Shown piece by piece: positions 61,001-64,000 of a DNA stretch of 64,000 nt. The notes under the pieces were generated by a model, which was not told the DNA's origin, ran no database searches, and worked only from the letters and a program-made list of their open reading frames with translations. The translations under genes were made by a program, and so were the position numbers. The first letter of the stretch is position 1. The number at the start of each line of letters is the position of its first letter. Source of the stretch: Stenopsyche tienmushanensis. Taxonomy: Eukaryota; Arthropoda; Insecta; Trichoptera; Stenopsychidae. Location of the stretch: NCBI GenBank assembly GCA_008973525.1, contig WACJ01000120.1:1-64000 (forward strand), in the 5' to 3' direction.

Positions 61001-64000
61001 ATGTAAATTTGATATTATTAATGATATTTTCAGATGTTTCGTGGTAATTCAGACACAAATACAGCCGTACAGCATCGATTGACACCTCCCGTGCATGCAA
61101 CCAAAATCAGAATCATCCCGCATAGCCTTATGATTCGTACCGTATGTCTTAGATTCGAGCTCTATGGCTGCGTCGATGAAAGTACGACGCATATCAATAC
61201 AGTCTTATGAATATTTAATCTAAAAACATCCCGTTTAAACATTTTGTTTGTTTCACCAGGCGGCGTCATTAGCTATTCTATTCCTGAGCCTTCAAATGAG
61301 AAAGGTGAACACGTTGATAAGAAATATGATGGCTGGAAGGACTTTGCTGGCAATATGAACGGAGGTCTTGGAGGACTCACAGATGGTCAAGTTGGGGGTG
61401 ATTTCTTCTCATTAGACATGGGATATGCTAAAGGTAACTTTCAAATAAACACCATAACACGTAGGTGTTACGGTATAAATTACTTTTAGTACCACTGAGC
61501 GTTTAGCGTTCTCAAAGTTGTGCCGCAAACATTTTAGTACAGTTTGACATTGAGGACATCTTAAGGTCTATATCAAAATACTCTTTTAAGGGGTCATCTC
61601 ATTTTGACGACCCAAAAATAGGCAATTTTCAACATTTTTTTTCACAGTAAATACACAGTAAAACGAAATGAATCTTTTTAAGATTTAATATAGCACTCTT
61701 ATATAAAACTAAAATAATAAATGCGTAATTAAAAAATATGTGTATTATATCATTTTTAAAACATCAAAATGACATGTCAAAAAAGATGCAAGTCCACAGT
61801 GTGGATCAGTTTTTTTCATTCAGGCTTACCAGAAATAAATAGTCGAAAAGACTCTTAATCTGTAAGCGTGTCACTATCGTTTAACACTTTTTTTTAAAGT
61901 AACAAAATTACGCTTGTTTGAAAAATGTTTAGAAAAAAACACTTTTTTTGGGGATAAAATTATGATTTTAATCTGGTTTTGCGAACTGCCATACATGTAT
62001 AAAATAAGATCATAAAATTTCAGATCAATTGGTGACTTGATTTTTCAAAATTCTTTCCACCCCGCATGCAAAAATGTCGTTTCGAGAAAAACGCGTTTAA
62101 AGTTTTAAGTATAAAAACATCGTTGAAAAGAGAAATATACTACTAATCAGCGATTCCAGCTTCATAAAACAATTTTTCAGCTATCTCAACTTCTTTTTTG
62201 GCGTCTTTGCGAGCTGTTCTAGCTTATTTAGAAGATTTGGAGCTATCTTATATCTTTCCGGATATCTGATCGAATATCTTTCCAATAAATTATTAGACAT
62301 TAATTCTTCATAAATGGCTCTTAAGATTTATTGAACTTCCTCGGTGAGAGAGAGAGGTTGCTTATATAAATATAACGATCTTGTAGTTGCATATTTTTGC
62401 AATTCGCATCAAGAATCTGCGCCTTTCGGACAGTATTGATGCTGAGAGGCTTCATCAGTTGAAATTTTGTGATAGTTTGTGGCCCAAATAACATTTTTTT
62501 GTATTAATTTTTTTTTTGACTTTATTTGCTTCCCCCCTCCCTTACTAGAACAAAGATAAGAAAGACTTGCAAACAAAATCAGGTATAGGGGCAAGTCTGG
62601 GTAGACCGTAGCGGTCTCAGAGCCATTAGGGTGCAATCTAGATGAAGTGATTACTTCGAGTGCATTTCGTGAAATAATCTGAATTTTTTCACCAAAATCA
62701 TGGAAGACTTCTTTAGAGACATAAATTTTATAAACATTTTACACAAGATTTTTTCTTTATTTAGGTAACGGTTGGACCGCTTGGAAGAATTCATCGTTTC
62801 CCAACGGTTATATGGAATTGACGTTTGAATTTGACAGACAAAAAAATGTATCACAAGCAGATATTTACACAAATAACTATTTCAGCCGTGACGTTCAAGT
62901 AAAAACCTTACAAATCTAAACATAAAAATTTAAAATGCTATCAGTTCCTCAAATATTTGCTTTCGGTTTACAGTTGTTCAGCACTGCAGTAATATTTTTC
63001 AGTATAGGTGGACGATATTATAATGGTGAACCAGTAATTCACTTTGAAAAAGAGGATAAAATCTCTCAAAGAGCTCGAAATGTGACTATAAATATACAGG
63101 GTGGTCGAATAGCTAAGTTTATACGTATTCGCTTATATTTTAATTCGGAATGGATAATGATATCTGAAGTATATTTTCATGCAGGTATTAAATTTATGAA
63201 ATGTGTTTCAAAACTAGCACAATATAATGAAAACTGCACTAAATACACGATTTATATTTCAGTAACGACAAACAAGAATGTTAGCGTAGAAACAGAACAA
63301 AAATCCTTTGAAAACCTATTGGAAAATTCAATATATATGAGTGATGCTGATCGACGATTAACAGGTAACCGATCTCTAATCAAATACATTTTTCATTTTT
63401 GAATACTGAGACTATAAGCTGAAATTCATTATGCAAATTTAATTTCCAGCATCAAAATCCACAAATATCATAGTAATATTGCTAATAGTTTTAATATCAG
63501 TAATATTACTAATAATCATACCCATATTTTTTATTAAGAAAAATAATAAGTATTCATCTCAAAGCACAGCATCGATATTAAGGAACACTTTCAATTTTAA
63601 TCTTAAGGTAAGAAATTATATGTTTTATCATTGTATGTGCATCGTTTCATGTCGTTGGTATTATTGAATTTTGTGATAAATTGTGGTTGAAATTCTAGGA
63701 TCTATTTTTAAATCTTACACCTCCCATTAACGAAGCAAGTGATGTAAGATTAGAATCTCCCAGGACTGCTCGAATGTCCCAGGGAAGACGAACGGCAGCA
63801 GCAGAAGAGTCGACAGATGGTGCCTGTCCGAAAACACCATCTGGATTTATTTTAAATAAAGTTCACAATAACAGCTTAAGTATTAATTCAGTTCATGTAC
63901 CCTCATATGATTCTGGAAATATCAGTCGCAGTGCGAGTAGGGGTCTCCCATTGGGCCTCGACTGCGGTTTTATGGTTGGATACGGGCATGATTATATTCA
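42910..64000 (+). CDS. Ddr: discoidin-domain receptor tyrosine kinase, 5' part (spliced, runs off window)
   Basis: Join of 42910-43012, 60201-60303, 60704-60935, 61034-61181, 61260-61433, 62765-62898, 62974-63184, 63263-63364, 63450-63607 and 63699-64000; all junctions are GT-AG and in phase, giving about 555 codons. DDRs are single-pass receptor tyrosine kinases at the cell surface, activated by collagen in vertebrates. Order: signal peptide (1 to ~31), discoidin domain (36-192) with the four family cysteines C37, C80, C184, C192, a DS-like second globular domain (about 197-368), a short extracellular juxtamembrane segment (369-407), a membrane helix (about 409-431), then a Ser/Arg-rich cytoplasmic region. 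The kinase domain must lie to the right. The 17.2-kb first intron (43013-60200) is full of transposon debris; most others are 75-98 bp. Confidence 0.93.
43013..43565 (+). other. start of Ddr intron 1, non-coding
   Basis: The frame of the signal-peptide exon stays open by chance to 43092. Nothing else is recognised. Confidence 0.45.
43566..43730 (-). repeat. fragment of the pogo-like MITE family
   Basis: ACAGACCCGCGGCAATCCAG, then CCTAATACGGCGCCCCCTGT and AGTCCGACATCCCAGTACA, match the reverse complement of the right end of the element at 36126-36574. TA precedes it at 43564-43565. The distal end is not seen. Confidence 0.65.
43731..44454. other. AT-rich intronic sequence
   Basis: Nothing recognised in this part of Ddr intron 1. 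Confidence 0.35.
44455..44880 (-). repeat. right arm of the inverted repeat flanking the Ddr signal-peptide exon
   Basis: Reverse-complement partner of 40890-41275, with about 90 percent identity by eye over most of its length. It carries an extra 20-bp micro-duplication of the GCTCGAAGT-type unit near 44770 that the left arm lacks. The ATG frame opens at about 44718 on the minus strand (MSKYLNKVTKSREARG) and stops after some 32 codons. Confidence 0.75.
44881..45259. other. AT-rich intronic sequence
   Basis: Nothing recognised. Confidence 0.35.
45260..46110 (-). mobile_element. mariner remnant with intact N-terminal helix-turn-helix frame
   Basis: From 46099 down to 45704 the minus strand has a 131-codon frame with the mariner DNA-binding region: DRPNELTMPEMVKK, LDDRRLKMRELADILSISK, SAIHRILTEILDMKKL and ARWVSRLLTMQQKQRR, then FLRRHVTN, where the TxDE motif would begin. 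After a break, the frame resumes as YRPIPGKVMLTVFWDAREIV (about 45600-45670), a PDLAPSD-like tract near 45480 and a LKKWLGGK segment near 45450. The 3' end near 45280 carries AGTAGTCCCAGTAGTACC. Resembles the mauritiana-like group. Dead through frameshifts and stops. Confidence 0.85.
46111..47409. other. AT-rich intronic sequence
   Basis: Open frames at 46479-46700 and 46803-47090 (minus) have no motif I can identify. No repeat from elsewhere in the window is seen. Confidence 0.35.
47410..47560 (-). repeat. SINE fragment, reverse orientation
   Basis: TCCGATATCGGATATAGATA followed by ATCTCAATAAGAGAT is the complement of the SINE 3' body (about 9895-9935). Diverged; limits approximate. Confidence 0.5.
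47561..50103. other. non-coding sequence with a balanced patch at 48540-49010
   Basis: The patch has overlapping frames on both strands (48573-48827 and 48770-48973 minus, 48757-49005 plus) without recognisable domains; a decayed retroelement or conserved non-coding DNA are both possible. A sentence-like repeat GATTAGTGAATTAATTTTAAATTGAGTTAA at about 49374 (read in pieces) recurs at 50377. Confidence 0.35.
50104..50345 (-). repeat. F1 repeat family copy (partial)
   Basis: Starts GCGCGTTAGAAGAGAAAC, CTTTTAAGCGCCTAG (the complement of the family's right end), then GATTTTATGCAT, the core TGTGCAATATATAATAAAAT at 50233 and a GTCTGCTGTTTGCTTTATAA segment also seen at 23706. The other end is lost near 50340. 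Confidence 0.65.
50346..52544. other. intronic sequence, mostly AT-rich
   Basis: Contains a GACAGACAGAGACAGAAAGAGA purine run near 50486 (in pieces), a small balanced patch at 51003-51290 with a 96-codon frame lacking known motifs, and otherwise AT-rich DNA. No supported gene. Confidence 0.35.
52545..53303 (+). mobile_element. internally deleted mariner with both terminal repeats
   Basis: Left end ATTCAATAAGTTCATAGGAT at 52547, right end ATCCTACGTATTTATTGAGT at 53281: inverted repeats of the lineage at 34548. Between them the plus strand has decayed transposase: EITFKRRSALVSVIRILLHQ-type N-terminus (about 52765), LRIPRLVDQKQRFADNSELC (region WVPRLLTxxQKQxR), LFQHNKNIFLYG, and SAGKVLASVFWNAHSILN near 53160. 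About 757 bp, with indels relative to a full copy. Dead. Confidence 0.85.
53304..54784. other. AT-rich intronic sequence
   Basis: Opposing short frames around 53406-54456 have no recognisable domains; nothing else named. Confidence 0.35.
54785..54965 (-). repeat. F1 repeat family copy, truncated
   Basis: AAAACTTCTTAACTGCCATG, GATTTTATGCATTG, and the core TGTGTAATATATAATAAAAT at 54904 with GTGCGCTATTAGTATAGTAG. It breaks off at the G+C-rich block that starts near 54966. Confidence 0.65.
54966..55265. repeat. G+C-rich 300-bp insert of unknown class
   Basis: The block from TCTCCCTCTCCTTCCGG to ACTATCCTCAACACTGT is far richer in G+C than everything around it and sits inside or beside an F1 copy. 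GGGTGGGTG pairs with a downstream CCCACC and TCTCCCTCTC with GAGGGAGAG, so its 5' end can fold. It has no open frame of note. The composition suggests a transposed segment such as the 5' region of a non-LTR element, but I cannot identify it. Confidence 0.5.
55266..55399. other. AT-rich linker between two F1 copies
   Basis: No recognised content. Confidence 0.35.
55400..55597 (-). repeat. compact complete F1 copy
   Basis: Begins GTAGAAGTGAAATTTATTTAAC, has the core TGTGTAATATATATTAAAAT at 55451 and ends CCTTACCGCGCATAAAGAAG, TTTCACTTCG. With about 195 bp and both ends visible, it shows the minimal organisation of the family. Confidence 0.7.
55598..56589. other. non-coding, with a balanced block at 55860-56110 and a C tract
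   Basis: A run of about 11 C residues lies at 55664-55674. The block at 55860-56110 has opposing open frames but no domain. It resembles the other balanced blocks that may be conserved non-coding DNA. Confidence 0.35.
56590..56775 (-). mobile_element. mariner transposase C-terminus fragment
   Basis: The minus strand has an intact frame through SDGIKKLPIRWNKCISNEAN and YVEK, then a stop: the mariner C-terminal motif GIxKLxxRWxKCIxxxGxYVEK. The TTAACCCGGAATTTTGCTG sequence at about 56587 may be the remains of its terminal repeat. Nothing upstream of residue ~-40 can be aligned. Confidence 0.8.
56776..57399. other. AT-rich intronic sequence
   Basis: Nothing recognised. Confidence 0.35.
57400..57465 (+). 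repeat. F1 repeat family terminus
   Basis: GCGCGATAGGGTAAATCGAC followed by TACGTCACGAAAAGTGAAAC and TCCAACCGG is the left outer end of F1. The body is not recognisable beyond about 57465. Confidence 0.6.
57495..57657 (+). mobile_element. mariner 3' end with terminal repeat
   Basis: The plus strand reads GIEKLENLWEIVNSNEGDFF, the C-terminal region of the mariner lineage found at 16959-18840, and ends with CGGCAAAGACTTTTCAATAC, ACCTAA and TA, the same terminal repeat. Only the last 160 bp remain. Confidence 0.75.
57658..60200. other. end of Ddr intron 1, nothing recognised
   Basis: AT-rich. The frames at 57827-58069 and 58155-58346 have no domain or splice support. No Ddr exon is needed here, because exon phases join directly from 43012 to 60201. 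Confidence 0.4.
60201..60303 (+). CDS. Ddr: Ddr exon: start of discoidin domain (residues 35-69)
   Basis: Acceptor TTTTATAG, donor GTAAAT; phase 1 in, phase 2 out. Encodes FCTSALGMESGSIPDSSITA and on to SPEYGR, aligning with the CRxxLGMxxGxIPDxxITASS start of all DDR discoidin domains. The residue after TASST is Tyr where vertebrate DDRs have Trp in the collagen-binding trench. Confidence 0.95.
60304..60703 (+). other. Ddr intron holding a small repeat-like insert
   Basis: A 400-bp intron. Its 3' half (about 60400-60680) ends in CAAAACACCCTGTAT and contains low-complexity A/T tracts and CCCC(T)AACCCC, a composition unlike its flanks; a mobile-element fragment is likely but unclassified. Confidence 0.5.
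60704..60935 (+). CDS. Ddr: Ddr exon: discoidin domain core (residues 70-146)
   Basis: Acceptor TTCAACAG, donor GTGAGA, ending at a whole codon. Encodes GGAWCPKP, KEFIEVDL, ITAVATQGRH and EEYIIEYWRP, the hallmark blocks of the DDR discoidin fold (GAWCP, FLQIDL, TLVGTQGRH, YKINYSRDG in vertebrates). R111 and E119 match the positions of the vertebrate collagen-contact residues Arg105 and Glu113. Confidence 0.96.
61034..61181 (+). CDS. Ddr: Ddr exon: end of discoidin domain (residues 147-195)
   Basis: Acceptor TATTTTCAG, donor GTACGA (a weak donor, but the only one that keeps phase). Encodes MFRGNSDTNTAV, PPVHATKIRIIP and VCLRFELYGC, matching VLDGNSN..., PPIVARFVRFIP and VCMRVELYGC. C184 and C192 complete the domain's disulphide set. 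The previous intron is 98 bp. Confidence 0.93.
61260..61433 (+). CDS. Ddr: Ddr exon: DS-like domain, first part (residues 196-254)
   Basis: Acceptor TTTCACCAG, donor GTAACT. Encodes GVISYSIPEP, YDGWKDFAGNMNGGLGGLTD and GQVGGDFF, corresponding to LVSYNAPxG, YDGxxxxxMTEGLGQLTDG in vertebrate DDRs. The preceding intron is only 78 bp. Confidence 0.94.
61434..62764 (+). other. Ddr intron (1,331 bp) with a truncated TTAA-MITE relative
   Basis: From TTAA at 61586 the sequence GGGGTCATCTCATTTTGACG, CCCAAAAATAGGCAATTTTC parallels the left end of the element at 37321, and ACGCGTTTAAAGTTTT at about 62090 matches 37860. The right terminus is missing. The last 400 bases have no recognised content except a GAGAGAGAGAG run near 62347. 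Apparent frames here are chance. Confidence 0.55.
62765..62898 (+). CDS. Ddr: Ddr exon: DS-like domain, middle (residues 254-298)
   Basis: Acceptor TTTATTTAG, donor GTAAAA. Encodes GNGWTAWKN, NGYMELTFEFDRQKNVSQAD and YFSRDVQ, matching VGWRN, [20 protein letters not shown] and MFAKGVK of vertebrate DDRs, a highly diagnostic stretch. Confidence 0.96.
62974..63184 (+). CDS. Ddr: Ddr exon: DS-like domain, end (residues 299-369)
   Basis: Acceptor GGTTTACAG after a 75-bp intron; donor GTATTA. Encodes LFSTAVIFFSIGGRYYNGEP, a likely glycosylated NVTINIQGG segment, AKFIRIRLYFNSEWIMISEV and YFHA, matching ARFVTVPLHHRMASAI...WMMFSEITFQSD. Nearby sequence upstream (62935-62973) is open in the same frame but is intron. 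Confidence 0.95.
63263..63364 (+). CDS. Ddr: Ddr exon: extracellular juxtamembrane segment (residues 369-403)
   Basis: Acceptor TATATTTCAG, donor GTAACC, phase 1 on both sides. Encodes a hydrophilic linker, VTTNKNVSVETEQKSFEN to DADRRLTG, with a possible N-glycosylation site (NVS). Little conserved in the family; called on phase and position between the DS-like domain and the membrane helix. Confidence 0.85.
63450..63607 (+). CDS. Ddr: Ddr exon: transmembrane helix (residues 403-455)
   Basis: Acceptor TTAATTTCCAG, donor GTAAGA. After ASKSTN comes an uninterrupted hydrophobic stretch of about 23 residues (409-431, mainly Ile, Leu, Val) followed by the positive stop-transfer sequence KKNNK, then a polar start of the cytoplasmic juxtamembrane region. 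Confidence 0.95.
63699..64000 (+). CDS. Ddr: Ddr exon: cytoplasmic juxtamembrane region (residues 456 on), incomplete
   Basis: Acceptor GAAATTCTAG after a 91-bp intron; open to the window edge in phase 0. Encodes a disordered-looking Ser/Arg-rich region: DLFLNLTPPINEAS, SPRTARMSQGRRTAAAEES, VHVPSYDSGNISRSASRG. This is the long juxtamembrane region that in the family links the helix to the kinase; Tyr residues in SYDSG and GYGHDY are candidate phosphorylation sites. The exon's 3' end is outside. Confidence 0.9.

Noticed and set aside
60705..61082. A single long exon through 61082
   Set aside because: The frame stays open across a 98-bp intron only by chance; the family alignment requires a jump from KI at 60935 to MFRGNSD at 61034, with proper GT-AG sites.
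62935..63402. A 155-codon open frame as an independent gene
   Set aside because: Its middle is the Ddr exon 62974-63184. The first 13 codons and the part after 63184 are intron that happens to stay open; the splice sites and family alignment decide.

Overview
This is AT-rich (roughly two-thirds A+T) animal nuclear DNA, almost certainly from an insect. The signs are spliced coding exons with short GT-AG introns, several mariner lineages, hAT remnants, a degenerate R1/LOA-like LINE, a tRNA-derived SINE family and many small non-autonomous elements. I see no operons, bacterial genes, CRISPR arrays, rRNA genes or functional tRNA genes. Species and order cannot be told from the sequence alone.

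Only one host gene can be supported: a discoidin-domain receptor tyrosine kinase (Ddr), plus strand, running off the right edge. Its signal-peptide exon is at 42850-43012. A 17.2-kb intron follows, then eight exons at 60201-64000 that encode the discoidin domain, the DS-like domain, the membrane helix and the start of the cytoplasmic juxtamembrane region. The kinase domain lies beyond the window. Phases, splice sites and conserved residues agree across every junction (about 555 codons visible). A possible promoter and first non-coding exon near 39318-39495 are inference only.

The other ~55 kb is intergenic or intronic DNA built up from mobile-element debris. Mariner-type remnants lie at 1-412, 1827-1900, 2570-3400, 5117-5290, 6975-7210, 16959-18840, 34548-35063, 45260-46110, 52545-53303, 56590-56775 and 57495-57657. 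A hAT element (17051-18066, 8-bp target duplication) sits inside one of the mariners. A three-level nest at 23575-25235 has a small-element copy split by a 5'-truncated LINE (10-bp duplication), itself split by a hAT MITE (8-bp duplication). A SINE with target duplication is at 9491-10003, with fragments elsewhere. A TTAA-flanked MITE is at 37321-38242. About ten copies of a short repeat family, called F1 here, share the terminal motif CACGAAAAGTGAAAC and the core TGTGTAATATATAATAAAAT.

Several blocks of higher G+C without repeats or convincing ORFs (about 960-1360, 11540-12120, 15580-16280, 32880-33480, 38700-39600, 55860-56110) could be conserved regulatory DNA of Ddr or a neighbour. That can only be tested by cross-species alignment. 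Boundaries of degenerate repeats are approximate, and family names rest on motifs read by eye, without any database search.
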